64,000 nt of DNA from Solidesulfovibrio sp. Its GTDB lineage: Bacteria > Desulfobacterota > Desulfovibrionia > Desulfovibrionales > Desulfovibrionaceae. Below, piece after piece: positions 17,863-27,188 of this stretch; the first letter of the stretch is position 1; every line of letters starts with the position of its first letter. Where the stretch lies: assembly GCF_029978005.1 (NCBI RefSeq), contig NZ_JARKOZ010000044.1, positions 1 through 64,000 on the forward strand, in the 5' to 3' direction. The translations under genes were made by a program, and so were the position numbers. Under the pieces are notes generated by a model. It saw only the letters and a list, made by a program, of their open reading frames with translations. It searched no databases and was not told the DNA's origin.

Positions 17863-18762
17863 CTACCTCCATACCGAGAGGACCAGGGACAGGGCGACCA
17901 GCGCCCCTGCCCCGCCGAGAAGCCGCGGCACGCGCGTGAGGCGCAGCCTGGCCATGGCCGATTCCACCAGCCCCACGGCCACGGCCGCGAGCGCCATGCC
18001 CGCAAGGAACACGCCCCAGGCCGCGACCGGGGAAAGCCCCGTGCGCGGCATGACCGAGAGCACCGTCAGGGCGCAGAACAGCCAGAGCTTGAGCGACGCG
18101 CCGTAGACCACGGCGGCCATGTCCGGTCCGGAGTGGTCCAGCACCATGACTTCGTGGATCATGGTCAGCTCCAGGTGGGTGTTGGGATCGTCCACCGGGA
18201 TGCGGCAGTTTTCGACCAGAAGCAGGACGAACAGGATGGCCGGCACGAACAGATGGGCCGCGCCGAGCGGCTTGGCGTCCGACACGGCCAGCAGGCTGTC
18301 CAGGGAAAGCCCGGTCCCGTCGGCGGCGAGGCTCAAAAAACACAGGAAGAGCACGGGCTCGGCCAGGGCGGAGAAGACGGCCTCGCGGCTGGCCCCCATG
18401 CCTTCGAAGCTCGACCCGGTGTCCAGGGCGGACAGGATCAGGGCCAGGCGGGAAAGCCCGAGCAGGTAGGCCAGGAACATGAAGTCGCCGGCGAAGGACA
18501 CGGGCGCGGACGTTGCCGGCCCCGGCACGAGGAGCAGGGCGCAGCCCACGGCGGCAAGCGACGCGACGGGGCCGGCGAAGATCGCCCAGGAGGCGGTCGT
18601 GCTCGTCACCACGCCCTTTCGCACGAGCTTGGCCAGGTCGAAATAGGTCTGGAGCACGGGCTTGCCGGCCCGACCGGCCACGCGGGCCTTGACCCGGTTG
18701 ACGATGCCGGGAATCAGCGGGGCGAGGACCAAGGCCAGGGCGAGGTGGAGGTAGGCGTGCAT
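17863..18762 (-). CDS. Ehr complex NuoH/HyfC-like membrane subunit
   Basis: Membrane anchor subunit of 299 aa. It carries the NuoH signatures QTYFDLAKLVRKG, SALDTGSSFEGMGASRE and the quinone-channel acidic stretch ENCRIPVDDPNTHLELTMIH. Eight helices are predicted by eye. It couples the hydrophilic arm to the ion-pumping arm. One base separates it from the upstream gene's stop codon, so translation is probably coupled. Confidence 0.9.
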   Translation of the reverse strand: MHAYLHLALALVLAPLIPGIVNRVKARVAGRAGKPVLQTYFDLAKLVRKGVVTSTTASWAIFAGPVASLAAVGCALLLVPGPATSAPVSFAGDFMFLAYLLGLSRLALILSALDTGSSFEGMGASREAVFSALAEPVLFLCFLSLAADGTGLSLDSLLAVSDAKPLGAAHLFVPAILFVLLLVENCRIPVDDPNTHLELTMIHEVMVLDHSGPDMAAVVYGASLKLWLFCALTVLSVMPRTGLSPVAAWGVFLAGMALAAVAVGLVESAMARLRLTRVPRLLGGAGALVALSLVLSVWR

Positions 18763-18763
18763 G

Positions 18764-20758
18764 TCAGAGCTTCCAGGCCAAAAGCAGGACCACGGTGGCC
18801 AGCACGTAGAGGATGTAGAGGTGCACCCGGCCGTGCTGCACCACCTTGGCCGCGTCGCAGGCCCGGGCCACGGCTTCGAACAGCGGCGTGAAAAAGGCCA
18901 GGCGCAGCCGGTCCGGGGCCGTGACCGTGAACCGGGCCCTGGCCGGGAAATAGCCGGTGTCCATGTCCAGGCGGCGCGTGACGCCCATGGCCGAGCCCAT
19001 GACCCGGGCGGCCGGCTCGACGAAGGAAGCCGGGCCGTACTGCATGCGGGCCGTGGGGGCGAGGTAGCCGCAGCCCCAGGTGGGCTCGCGGCGCGCGCCG
19101 TTTGCGGCGACGAGGCGGCGGCGCAGGACCAGGAGCAGGACGACCAGGACGACCAGGACGCCGCCCACGGCGCGGACGCTTGCAAGGACGCCGGCGGCCT
19201 CGGCCAGCACGGCCCGGGCCGGGGCCGGGTCGAGGCCCGGAAAATCCAGGGCGGCCGGGCCGGCCAGGCCGAGGAGGTTCGGGGCGAAGACGGCGGCGGC
19301 GGCGACGGCCGCGACCAGGAAAAGGAGTCCGGCCCGGGAGATCGGCCCGGGTGCGGGGGCCTTGGCTGCGGCCGGGGTGCGCGGCGCGCCGAGAAAGCTC
19401 AAGCCCCCGGCCTTGGCGAAGGCGGCCAGGGCCACGCCGCCGACGCCGGCCACCACGGCCAGGGCCCCGGCCATGGCCACGCGGGGCAGGAGCCCGGGCA
19501 GGGACAGACCGGCCAGGAGGGACAGGGCCAGCAGCAGCTCGGCGGCGAAGCCGGCCAGGGGCGGCAGGCCGGCGATGCCGGCGCTGGCCAGGAAAAAGGC
19601 CGCGCCGACCACGGGCATGCGCTTGCCGAGGCCCCCCAGGTGGGCGATGCGCACCGAGCCCACGGCGTGGAGCACCTCGCCGGCGCACAGGAACAGCAGC
19701 CCCTTGAAGGCGGCGTGGTTCATCACGCCAAAGACCGCGCCGGCGAGCCCCAGCACGGCCACGGCCGGGTTGTCCAGGCCCCGGCCGACGAGCCCCAGTC
19801 CCAGGCCCAGGCAGGCCAAGCCCATGTTCTCGACGCTGGAATAGGCGAGCAGGCGCTTGAGGTTGCCCTGGGCCAGGCCCTGGAGGATGCCCATGGCGGC
19901 GGAGACCAGCCCCACGGCGCAAAGGGTCCAGCCCCACCACAGGGGGGCCGGGCCGAGGAGCTCCACGGCCCGCCACAGGCCGTAGACGCCGGCGCTGATC
20001 ATGGCCCCGGACAGCATGGCCGAGACGTGGCTCGGCGCGGCCGGATGGGCCTCGGGCAGCCAGACGTGCAGGGGGAAGAATCCGGCCTTGGCCCCGAACC
20101 CGGCCAGCGCCAGGAGAAACAGGGCCGAAGGCGCGGCCAGGCGGCCGTCGGCCGCGGCCTGGGCCAGGGCGTCGAAGCCCGTGGTCCCGGCCGCGGCCCA
20201 GAAGGCGGCGAAAAAGGCCAGCACGCAGACCGCGCCGAGGTGGGCGGCCACGAGGTAGGTCCAGGCCGCTTCCCGGACTTCGACCTCGTCGTCGTGGAAG
20301 CCGATGAGGAAAAACGGGGCCAGGGACATGATCTCCCAGGCGACGAGGAAGCACACGGCGTCGCGGGCGGCCATGACCAGGGACAGGCCGGCCAGGAGAA
20401 GGTTGAAGAAGCACCAGTGCGCGCCGAGGCCGCCGTGGCCGGCTTCGTCGTGGTCGTGGCCGGCAAGGCTGGCCGCGCCGCACACGGCGCAGGCCGCGCC
20501 GAGCAGCGACACGGGCAGCAGGAACAGGCGGCTGACGGGGTCGAGGCCGAGCGTCAGGGAGCCCACGGGCAGTCCCCAGGGCAGGACGACCTGGGAGACG
20601 GCGCTGGCCGGCGCGACGGCGAAGGCCGCGAGCCCGACCACGGAGCCGGCCAAGGCCGCGCCCGCGCCCAGGGCGTTGGCGAGCCGGCCGCGGCCGGCGC
20701 AAAGCGCGGCGATGGCCCCGAGCGCGTAAAACGCCAGGGAAATGCCGAAGAGTTCCAT
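18764..20758 (-). CDS. Ehr complex antiporter-like subunit, HyfB-like
   Basis: First gene of the operon, encoding 664 aa of the NuoL/HyfB family. I start it at the ATG at 20758, preceded by GGAAGGA, instead of the longer frame at 20812. Pump residues are visible: the Glu in VAWEIMSLAPFF, the Lys in FGAKAGFFPLHVWLPEAHP, the Lys in LKRLLAYSSVENMG and a Lys in NHAAFKGLLFLCAG. The C-terminus has an extra helix pair after GCGYLAPTARMQYG, as in HyfB. With the HyfF-like protein this gives the complex two ion-pumping modules. HyfA and HyfD equivalents are absent. Confidence 0.9.
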   Translation of the reverse strand: MELFGISLAFYALGAIAALCAGRGRLANALGAGAALAGSVVGLAAFAVAPASAVSQVVLPWGLPVGSLTLGLDPVSRLFLLPVSLLGAACAVCGAASLAGHDHDEAGHGGLGAHWCFFNLLLAGLSLVMAARDAVCFLVAWEIMSLAPFFLIGFHDDEVEVREAAWTYLVAAHLGAVCVLAFFAAFWAAAGTTGFDALAQAAADGRLAAPSALFLLALAGFGAKAGFFPLHVWLPEAHPAAPSHVSAMLSGAMISAGVYGLWRAVELLGPAPLWWGWTLCAVGLVSAAMGILQGLAQGNLKRLLAYSSVENMGLACLGLGLGLVGRGLDNPAVAVLGLAGAVFGVMNHAAFKGLLFLCAGEVLHAVGSVRIAHLGGLGKRMPVVGAAFFLASAGIAGLPPLAGFAAELLLALSLLAGLSLPGLLPRVAMAGALAVVAGVGGVALAAFAKAGGLSFLGAPRTPAAAKAPAPGPISRAGLLFLVAAVAAAAVFAPNLLGLAGPAALDFPGLDPAPARAVLAEAAGVLASVRAVGGVLVVLVVLLLVLRRRLVAANGARREPTWGCGYLAPTARMQYGPASFVEPAARVMGSAMGVTRRLDMDTGYFPARARFTVTAPDRLRLAFFTPLFEAVARACDAAKVVQHGRVHLYILYVLATVVLLLAWKL

Positions 20759-20884
20759 GACGGCAATCCTTCCACGCGCTCCGGCGGGCCGCCTCTGCGG
20801 CCGCGCGGGCACGACGACTTGCGATGCGGTTTGCCGCTATGCCCTGCGGGGCGCGATGTCAATGCATCGGCGCGGTCGTGGCCC

Positions 20885-22420
20885 TCACTGCTCAAGATGC
20901 ATGCGGGTCATGGACGTCTTGAGGTCGGTGGCCAGATGGGCCAGGCTGGCCACGGCCGAGGAGGCCATGGACATGGCGCCGGCGGTCTCCTCGGCGATGC
21001 GGTTGATCTGGTCCGTGGAGCGGTTGATTTCCTCGGAGGTGGAGGACTGCTGCTCGGCCGCCGTGGCGATGCCGCGCACCTGGTCCGAGGTTTTTTCCAC
21101 GAAATGGAGGATCTGGCGCAGGGCGTCGCCGGCGTCGTGGGCCAGGGCGTCGGCGTCCTCGATGACCTTGGAGGTCTCGTCGGTAGCGGTCATGTTGCGC
21201 CGGGCGCTTTCCTGGATGGCCTGGATGTAGTTGCTGACTTCCTTGGTGGCGGTCATGGTCTTTTCGGCGAGCTTTCTCACCTCGTCGGCGACCACGGCGA
21301 AGCCGCGCCCGGCCTCGCCGGCCCTCGCGGCCTCGATGGCCGCGTTTAAGGCCAGAAGGTTGGTCTGGTCGGCGATGTCGGAAATCACCTGCATGATCTG
21401 GCCGATGCCCTGGGCCTGGCCGCCGAGGTCCTGCATCTCGGACTTGAGCCCGGTCGCCTTGGCGTTGACGGACTCCATGACGTTTATGACCCGGTCCACC
21501 AGGTCCGCGCCCTTGGTGGCCAGGGAGTTGGCCTGGCCGGCGGTGGCCGCGGCGTCGCCGGCGTTTTTCGCCACTTCCAGGATGGTGGCGTTCATTTCCT
21601 CGATGGCCGTGGCCACCTCGGCCGTGCGGGAGCGCTGCTCCTCCATGCCTTCGGTGGACTGGGCGATCTGGCTGGTCATCTGGTCGGCCGCCTCGGCCAG
21701 GCTTTCGGACACGGCCGTGGCCTCGGCCACGCCCTTGGCGATGCGCTGGCTCTGTTCGGTGATGGTGCGTTCCTTGAGCACCACGCCCGTGAAGTCGGCC
21801 ACGGACACGAAGGCGCCGATGAGCTTTTCGTCGAAGTCGAGGATGGGCGTGGAAAAGATGCTGATGAACTTGTGCTTGCCCTTGCGGGTGTCGAATTCGG
21901 TCTTCGACGACTGGCGGGAGCGTTGGCGGATGGCCAGGTCGGCGACGGTCTCGCGGGAGTCGCCGTAGAAGAATCGGGCGAAGCTGGTCCCGACGTGGGT
22001 CAGGGGCGCGCCGTCGTTCTCGGTCAGGCGCACCATCTGCTCGTTGAGCCACTTGATCTCCCCTTTCTCGCCCACGATGGCCATGGGCGTGATGATGTTG
22101 GAGAGCATGGCTTCGTCCTTGCTGAGGCGTTCCTTGAGGGTCTTTTCGTGGTTGGCGATGGCCTGGCGGAGGGTGTCCACGCAAAGGACGGGATCGTCCT
22201 CGAGCTGGCAGTCGAAGGTGGTCGAGGCCATGGCCGCGAAGATCTGTTCGATGCAGACGAAGACGGCCTCGGCGCGACGGCTCGTCCACAGGAGCGCGGC
22301 GGCCGGGCAGACGAAGGCGAGGACCAGCAGGCAGATGGAAAACACGCCGTCCGTCAGGGCGGAGGCGGCGAGAAGGACGGCTTCGAGGACGAGCACGGCG
22401 GCGAGGATCGGGCGTTTCAT
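20885..22420 (-). CDS. Chemotaxis receptor with two N-terminal helices, cytoplasmic PAS and no HAMP
   Basis: Chemoreceptor of 511 aa starting at ATG 22420 (AGGGGGT upstream). Two adjacent membrane helices (about 5-22 and 26-45) with almost no periplasmic loop mean that sensing is intracellular. A PAS domain at about 105-215 includes [16 protein letters not shown] and [21 protein letters not shown], and could bind heme, flavin or a small ligand. The signalling tip [20 protein letters not shown] lies near residue 370. No HAMP motif lies between PAS and the coiled coil. It lacks the DFERF tail. It is divergent from the receptor at 22891. Confidence 0.92.
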   Translation of the reverse strand: MKRPILAAVLVLEAVLLAASALTDGVFSICLLVLAFVCPAAALLWTSRRAEAVFVCIEQIFAAMASTTFDCQLEDDPVLCVDTLRQAIANHEKTLKERLSKDEAMLSNIITPMAIVGEKGEIKWLNEQMVRLTENDGAPLTHVGTSFARFFYGDSRETVADLAIRQRSRQSSKTEFDTRKGKHKFISIFSTPILDFDEKLIGAFVSVADFTGVVLKERTITEQSQRIAKGVAEATAVSESLAEAADQMTSQIAQSTEGMEEQRSRTAEVATAIEEMNATILEVAKNAGDAAATAGQANSLATKGADLVDRVINVMESVNAKATGLKSEMQDLGGQAQGIGQIMQVISDIADQTNLLALNAAIEAARAGEAGRGFAVVADEVRKLAEKTMTATKEVSNYIQAIQESARRNMTATDETSKVIEDADALAHDAGDALRQILHFVEKTSDQVRGIATAAEQQSSTSEEINRSTDQINRIAEETAGAMSMASSAVASLAHLATDLKTSMTRMHLEQ

Positions 22421-22890
22421 GAAGTACCCCCTGATATTCCCGAATTGGCGACAGAAAGTGTGCACCCATAAAAGATTTGCATGCAAACCGCAACGGAACC
22501 GTCATGGTCGTGTTTCGGAAAAAATATGGCTCGGGCCGCCGGAAGGGATACGTCACGACTGCAGCGTCAGGACGGCGAAGCGTTTCACCCCGGTACGAGG
22601 ATCGATGGAAAGGATGCGGTAAGGTACGGTGATCGGGGCGGATCAAGAAATGGCCTGCAATGGCTCTCGGGACGTCGTTTTAAATGGGTCGAATTCTTAT
22701 TGCAAAATTCAGAAATGGCGTGTAGAAGTCATATTGTCCATTGTGCCACTCTTCTTTCGCGATGTGTAGGGGAGGAAAGAAGCATTGTATGCTTCGGTTC
22801 CCCTTCTGGAACAGTTGTCTTGTCGGCTGGGTTGGTGTCGGCTGTTCATCGATTGGCGCATGAAAGGGTACGTTGGGCGAAGGGGTGACT
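22421..22890. other. Intergenic region between divergent chemoreceptors
   Basis: 470 bases without a credible gene. The stretch from about 22670 to 22800 is visibly more AT-rich than the surrounding coding DNA and should hold promoters for both receptors. I find no convincing -35/-10 pair, no sigma-54 GG-N10-GC element and no sigma-28 site. One perfect dyad is listed separately. Confidence 0.6.
22779..22795. promoter_or_regulatory. Perfect 7-bp dyad upstream of a chemoreceptor
   Basis: GAAGCAT-TGT-ATGCTTC is a perfect inverted repeat with a 3-base centre, 95 bases upstream of the ATG at 22891. It could be an operator or a small leader hairpin. No regulator is tied to it. Confidence 0.35.
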
Positions 22891-25161
22891 ATGCAACTCA
22901 AATCGATTCAGGCGAAGATACTGCTGCTGGCGGGAAGCTGCCTGCTGGCCACCGCTGCCGCGCTCGTGGGCTACAATCTTTATTCGACCGGGAAGACGCA
23001 GGCCCTGGTGTCCCAACGTGTGGGCGCGTTGCTGGAGCAGGAAGCCAAGCGCAATCTCGCCAACCTCGCCGCCAACCAGGCCGCCGTCATCCAGAGCGCC
23101 CTGGAGGACAACCTGGTCACGGCCCGGACCATGGCCAAGGCGTTCGAGGTGCTGCGCGACCAGTCGGCGCGCGCTTCGGCCCGGGAGGGGACGAAGAACA
23201 ACGTGCGCGAGGTGCTCGGCACGATCCTGCTCGAGGTGCTCAAGAACAATCCCCAGTACCTGGGCACGTATTCCGCCTGGGAGCCCAACGGCTTGGACGA
23301 CCGGGACGACGAGTTCGCCGGCGCGGCCAAGGACGATCACGACGCCGTCGGGCGTTTCGTGCCTTACTGGAACCGCGACGTCACGGGCAAAATCGCCCGC
23401 CAGTTGCTGGTGGAGTACGAAAGCCAGGACCGCCATCCCAACGGCGTGCGCAAGGGCGGCTGGTACCTCTGGCCGCGCGAGTCCGGCAAGGAGAGCGTGC
23501 TCGATCCCTTTCCCTACATCGTCCAGGGGCGGCAGGAGTGGCTGACCACCCTTTCCGTGCCCGTGAAAAAGGACGGCAAGTTCCTCGGCGTCGCCGGCAC
23601 CGACCTGCGCCTCGACTTCCTCCAGGACCTGGCCAAGAAGGTCAATTCCGGCCTGTACGGCGGCCGGGGCGACGTGGCCATCGTGAGCCACGACGGGCTC
23701 GTCGTGGCCAGCAGCTCCCAGCCCGGGACCATCGGGCAGCCCCTGAGCGCGGTTTCCAAGGACTGGGAGAAGATGGCCAAGGCGGTGCGCGAAGGCCAGA
23801 CCATCACGGACATCAGCGAGGTCACGGGCAACTACCGGGCGCTTTCGCCCATCAAGCTCGGCCGCACCGACCGTCCCTGGGCGGTGTTCATCCGCGTCCC
23901 CCCGGACGTCGTGCTGGCCGAGAGCAAGGCCCTGGACGCCCAGATGGCCGGCCTCGACCGGGAAAACACCAAGTGGCAGGTCGGGGTGGGGCTCGGCGTC
24001 ACGGTGCTGGCCCTGGCCGTGCTGTGGGGCTTCGCCGCGAGCCTGGTGCGGCCGCTGCGGCAGGCCGCTGATTTCGCGGGCAAGGTGGCCGACGGCGATT
24101 TCTCCCATACGCTGACCATCAGGCAGGCGGACGAGACGGGCGTGTTGGCCCGGGCGCTTTCGCGCATGGTCGACAACCTCAAGAGGATGATCGCCCAGGC
24201 CGAGGAAAAGACCCGGGAGGCGGCGGCCGAGGCCCAGCGCGCCCACGCGGCCGTGGCCGAGGCCGACGAGGCGCGGCGTCAGGCGGCCGAGGCCCAGCGC
24301 CAGGGCAAGCTCGATGCGGCGGCCCGCATCGAGGACGTGGCCAGGGCCGTGGTCCATGCCTCCACGGAACTCTCCTCGCAGATCGAGCAATCCAAGGAGG
24401 GCGCGGACCTCCAGCGCCGCCATGCCGGCGAAACGGCCACGGCCATGGAGCAGATGAACGCCACCGTGCTCGAAGTGGCGAAAAACGCCACCGAGGCGGC
24501 CCAGGGCGCGGGCGAGGCCCGGGACAAGGCCAAGGACGGGGCCGATGTGGTGCGCCAGGTGGTCGCGGCCATAAACGGCGTCCAGGAGCGGGCGGCCACG
24601 CTGCGGGCCAACATGGACGCCCTGGGCAAGCAGGCCGAGGGCATCGGCGCCATCATCGGGGTGATTTCCGACATCGCCGACCAGACGAACCTGTTGGCGC
24701 TCAATGCCGCCATCGAGGCGGCGAGGGCCGGCGAAGCCGGGCGCGGCTTCGCCGTGGTCGCCGACGAGGTGAGAAAGCTCGCCGAGAAGACCATGACCGC
24801 CACCAAGGAGGTCGGCGACGCCGTGCGCGCCATCCAGACCGGCGCCCGTTCGAGCATCGAGGGCGTGGAGGGCGCGGTCCGGGCCGTGGACCAGGCCACG
24901 GATCTGGCCGACCGTTCGGGGACCATGCTCGGGGAGATCGTGTCCATCGTCGAGGCCTCGGCCGACCAGGTGCGGTCCATCGCCACGGCCTCCGAGGAGC
25001 AGTCCGCGGCCAGCGAGCAGATCAACCGGGCCGTGGAGGACATCAACCGGATTTCGGACGAGACGGCCGAGGCCATGGCCCGGGCCGCCGGCTCCGTGGA
25101 GGAGCTGGCCGGCCAGGCCGACAGCCTGACCCGCCTGGTGGACACCCTCAAGGCCGATTGA
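22891..25161 (+). CDS. Methyl-accepting chemotaxis protein with dCache-type sensor
   Basis: Chemoreceptor of 756 aa. The ATG at 22891 has AGGGG seven bases upstream. Membrane helices at 8-30 and 361-383 enclose about 330 periplasmic residues. The sensor has the double-Cache look: [16 protein letters not shown] is followed by a [17 protein letters not shown] strand and [12 protein letters not shown], with a second lobe ending [15 protein letters not shown] is at 384-436. A long coiled coil leads to the tip [20 protein letters not shown] near residue 610. dCache receptors commonly bind amino or organic acids; the ligand here is unknown. No pentapeptide tail is present. Confidence 0.93.
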   Translation: MQLKSIQAKILLLAGSCLLATAAALVGYNLYSTGKTQALVSQRVGALLEQEAKRNLANLAANQAAVIQSALEDNLVTARTMAKAFEVLRDQSARASAREGTKNNVREVLGTILLEVLKNNPQYLGTYSAWEPNGLDDRDDEFAGAAKDDHDAVGRFVPYWNRDVTGKIARQLLVEYESQDRHPNGVRKGGWYLWPRESGKESVLDPFPYIVQGRQEWLTTLSVPVKKDGKFLGVAGTDLRLDFLQDLAKKVNSGLYGGRGDVAIVSHDGLVVASSSQPGTIGQPLSAVSKDWEKMAKAVREGQTITDISEVTGNYRALSPIKLGRTDRPWAVFIRVPPDVVLAESKALDAQMAGLDRENTKWQVGVGLGVTVLALAVLWGFAASLVRPLRQAADFAGKVADGDFSHTLTIRQADETGVLARALSRMVDNLKRMIAQAEEKTREAAAEAQRAHAAVAEADEARRQAAEAQRQGKLDAAARIEDVARAVVHASTELSSQIEQSKEGADLQRRHAGETATAMEQMNATVLEVAKNATEAAQGAGEARDKAKDGADVVRQVVAAINGVQERAATLRANMDALGKQAEGIGAIIGVISDIADQTNLLALNAAIEAARAGEAGRGFAVVADEVRKLAEKTMTATKEVGDAVRAIQTGARSSIEGVEGAVRAVDQATDLADRSGTMLGEIVSIVEASADQVRSIATASEEQSAASEQINRAVEDINRISDETAEAMARAAGSVEELAGQADSLTRLVDTLKAD

Positions 25162-25185
25162 GCCGCGGGGCGCGCCCGGGCCAAA

Positions 25186-25217
25186 GAAAGGCGGCTGCAG
25201 CCGCCTTTCCTGTTTCC
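25186..25217 (+). terminator. Terminator of the dCache chemoreceptor gene
   Basis: The 24-base perfect palindrome GAAAGGCGGC-TGCA-GCCGCCTTTC (25186-25209) is followed by CTGTTT. It lies 24 bases after the stop. Confidence 0.75.
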
Positions 25218-25232
25218 GCGAAGCCCCGGGAA

Positions 25233-25263
25233 TTGACTTGCCATGGGGCAAGTGCAATACACT
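25233..25263 (+). promoter_or_regulatory. Sigma-70-like promoter with overlapping perfect dyad
   Basis: TTGACT (25233-25238) and TACACT (25258-25263) are -35/-10-like, with a long 19-base spacer. The spacer contains the perfect dyad ACTTGCC-ATGG-GGCAAGT (25236-25253), which overlaps the -35. This is the geometry of a MerR-type activated or simply repressed promoter. It lies 28 bases before the next gene's start codon. Confidence 0.45.
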
Positions 25264-25290
25264 GGATTATCTGGCGGATTCGGAGGGCTC

Positions 25291-25914
25291 ATGGACAGAC
25301 CGCAGGGAAGCTGGGAGGCGGCCACGCAGTTTTTCATCCGGCACGCCGTGGCGATCTTCCTGGTCGCCACGGTGGTGTGCCTGCTGCTCGCGGGCTATCT
25401 CACCAACTACCTCAATCCGAGCGTGGTGGGCGTGTGGGTGGTGGTCGGCCTCCTGACGTCGCTTCTTTTTTCCGGCGTGGCCCTGGTGGTGGTCCTGGCC
25501 GTGGCCGCCGTGGACAAGGCCAGGCGGCTTCGCCTCGTCAGCCTGGAACCCCGGGCGGATATGGCCTTCACGGACCGCTTCGCGAACGAGAAGCTGCGCG
25601 TGGAGGACTTTTACTGTCCGCATCCCCTCAAGAACGAGGGCAAGGCCTTCATGGACTGCGAGTTGCGCGGCCCGGGCGCGGCGCGGTTCGGCAAGGGGGT
25701 CTCCCTGGAGGCCTGCACGTTTCAGCTGTGCGATTTCGTGGTGCTGGAGGACCTTTGCCGCACCAACACGGCGGCTGTCTTCGCCGACTCCTCCTTCACG
25801 CGCTGCAAATGGGTCAAGGTCACGGTCTTCGTGTCCAAGGCGGTGGCCGGGGAGCTCGGCCCGTCCCTGGTCAACGAGAACGAGGAGCCTTGCCTGCTCG
25901 GCCAGACGGACTGA
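25291..25914 (+). CDS. Two-helix membrane protein of unknown function
   Basis: Protein of 207 aa starting at ATG 25291 (GGAGG six bases before); an earlier ATG at 25243 has no ribosome site and lies inside the promoter. Two membrane helices (about 17-37 and 48-75) leave a C-terminal domain of some 130 residues in the cytoplasm. That domain has several cysteines (YCPHP, FMDCELRGPG, ACTFQLCDF, FTRCKW) and looks beta-rich. KGVSLEACTFQLCDFVVLED recalls right-handed beta-helix or pentapeptide-type solenoids. I do not recognise the family. It is monocistronic with its own promoter and terminator. Confidence 0.75.
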   Translation: MDRPQGSWEAATQFFIRHAVAIFLVATVVCLLLAGYLTNYLNPSVVGVWVVVGLLTSLLFSGVALVVVLAVAAVDKARRLRLVSLEPRADMAFTDRFANEKLRVEDFYCPHPLKNEGKAFMDCELRGPGAARFGKGVSLEACTFQLCDFVVLEDLCRTNTAAVFADSSFTRCKWVKVTVFVSKAVAGELGPSLVNENEEPCLLGQTD

Positions 25915-25945
25915 CGCCCGCCCGGCGCTTTCCCGTGCGAACGCG

Positions 25946-25983
25946 GCGGCCGTGCCCACGAGGCGCGGCCGCTTTCTTTTTGC
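25946..25983 (+). terminator. Terminator of the two-helix membrane protein gene
   Basis: The stem GCGGCCG/CGGCCGC (25946-25952 with 25966-25972) is followed by TTTCTTTTTG. Confidence 0.7.
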
Positions 25984-26001
25984 TTCGTTGCGGCCCGGGC
26001 C

Positions 26002-26868
26002 TCAGGCGGGGTTCACGGCCATCATCACGCTGACGACGAAGACGACGGCGATGGAGAGGCGGTAGAGACGGCGGGCGAAGAGGGCGTCGCCCGCGCGCGG
26101 GCCGGCCAGGGCGAAGGCGAGCCAGGCGAGCCCCGAAACCGTGGCCGCGACGCCGTAGGCGCTCCCGGCGTAGCCGCACACGGCCGGCAGGGGCGCGATG
26201 AGGGCGAAAGCGGCGATGTGGCCGACGATGTGCCGCTTTATCGTTCCCTCGCCCAGGCGCGAGGCGGCCGTGGCAAGGCCGGCGGCGGCGTAGTCCTCCC
26301 GGCGGCGGATGGCGATGGCGTGGGCATGGGGGATCTGCCACAGGCTGAAGAGAGCCAGCAGCAGCAGCGCGCCGCCGTCGAAGCGGCCCCGCGCGGCGCA
26401 GTAGGCGGCCACGGGCGCGGCCGCGCCGGCCAGGCTGCCGACGACGGTCGCGGCGAGCGGATGACGGCGCTTGAGCAGCAGGGTGTAGACCAGGACGTAG
26501 ACCACGAACCCGGCCGCGACGATGAGGCGGCAAAGGGCGTTGGTCCCGGCCCACAGCGCCGCGCCCCCGGCCAGGCCGAGCAGCGCGCCGTAGGCCCAGG
26601 CCCGCGCCGGGGCGATGTCCCCGGCCGGCAGGGGGCGGTTTCGCGTGCGCGCCATCTCCCGGTCGATGTCCCGGTCGAGGCAGTTGTTGCACACGCAGCC
26701 CGAGGCCACGACCAGGGCGATGCCGCCCATGGCCGCGAGGAAGAGTCCGATCCCGGCCCGGCCGCCGCCGGCCAGGAAATAGCCGCCCAGGGCCGAGACC
26801 AGGTTGGCGCCGACGATCCAGGGCTTGGCCAGGACCAGGTATTTCCACAGCACGCCGCGCGGTCTCAC
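26002..26868 (-). CDS. cyoE: Protoheme IX farnesyltransferase (heme O synthase)
   Basis: UbiA-family prenyltransferase of 288 aa that adds the farnesyl group to heme B to make heme O for the adjacent oxidase. The first Asp-rich motif is NNCLDRDIDREM (Mg-prenyl diphosphate site), followed by RTRNRPLP. The second conserved loop holds IRRREDYAAAG. Nine hydrophobic helices are seen. It starts at GTG 26868, and GTGA overlaps the cyoD stop by 4 bases, so it is the last gene of the cyo operon. Confidence 0.92.
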   Translation of the reverse strand: MRPRGVLWKYLVLAKPWIVGANLVSALGGYFLAGGGRAGIGLFLAAMGGIALVVASGCVCNNCLDRDIDREMARTRNRPLPAGDIAPARAWAYGALLGLAGGAALWAGTNALCRLIVAAGFVVYVLVYTLLLKRRHPLAATVVGSLAGAAAPVAAYCAARGRFDGGALLLLALFSLWQIPHAHAIAIRRREDYAAAGLATAASRLGEGTIKRHIVGHIAAFALIAPLPAVCGYAGSAYGVAATVSGLAWLAFALAGPRAGDALFARRLYRLSIAVVFVVSVMMAVNPA

Positions 26869-27188
26869 ATCCGGTAGTGCAGGCTGTGCATGATCCAGAT
26901 CGATCCCCCCACGAACAGGAAGACGATGAAGAACGTGAACAGGAGCGACATGAGGTTCCAGTGCATGGCCCTGGAGGCGTCGACGTGCAGGAAATAGCGC
27001 AGCTGCACGACCATCTGGAGCGCGGCGGCGGCGAACACGCAAAAGACCGTGGCCCCGGGGGAGAGCGCCCCGGTCATGACCGCCACGAAGGGCGCGGCCG
27101 TGAGCAGAAGCGACAGGCAAAAGCCGGTGAGGTAGGCCCTGGCCAGGGCGGCTCCGGCCCGGCCGCCGTCGGGCTGCGTTTCGCGCAT
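26865..27188 (-). CDS. cyoD: Cytochrome bo3 quinol oxidase subunit IV
   Basis: Small membrane subunit of 107 aa with three helices and the family signature VVQLRYFLHVDASRAMHWNL. It stabilises the CuB centre of the oxidase. The ATG at 27188 shares a base with the cyoC stop (TGATG), and a GGGGGTG ribosome site lies in the cyoC end. Confidence 0.9.
   Translation of the reverse strand: MRETQPDGGRAGAALARAYLTGFCLSLLLTAAPFVAVMTGALSPGATVFCVFAAAALQMVVQLRYFLHVDASRAMHWNLMSLLFTFFIVFLFVGGSIWIMHSLHYRM

Noticed and set aside
13980-17939. A 1319-codon plus-strand open frame across the Ehr operon
   Set aside because: It is antisense to five well-supported genes and is Gly/Arg/Gln/His-rich without any domain. 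Such frames arise from high third-position GC in the true genes.
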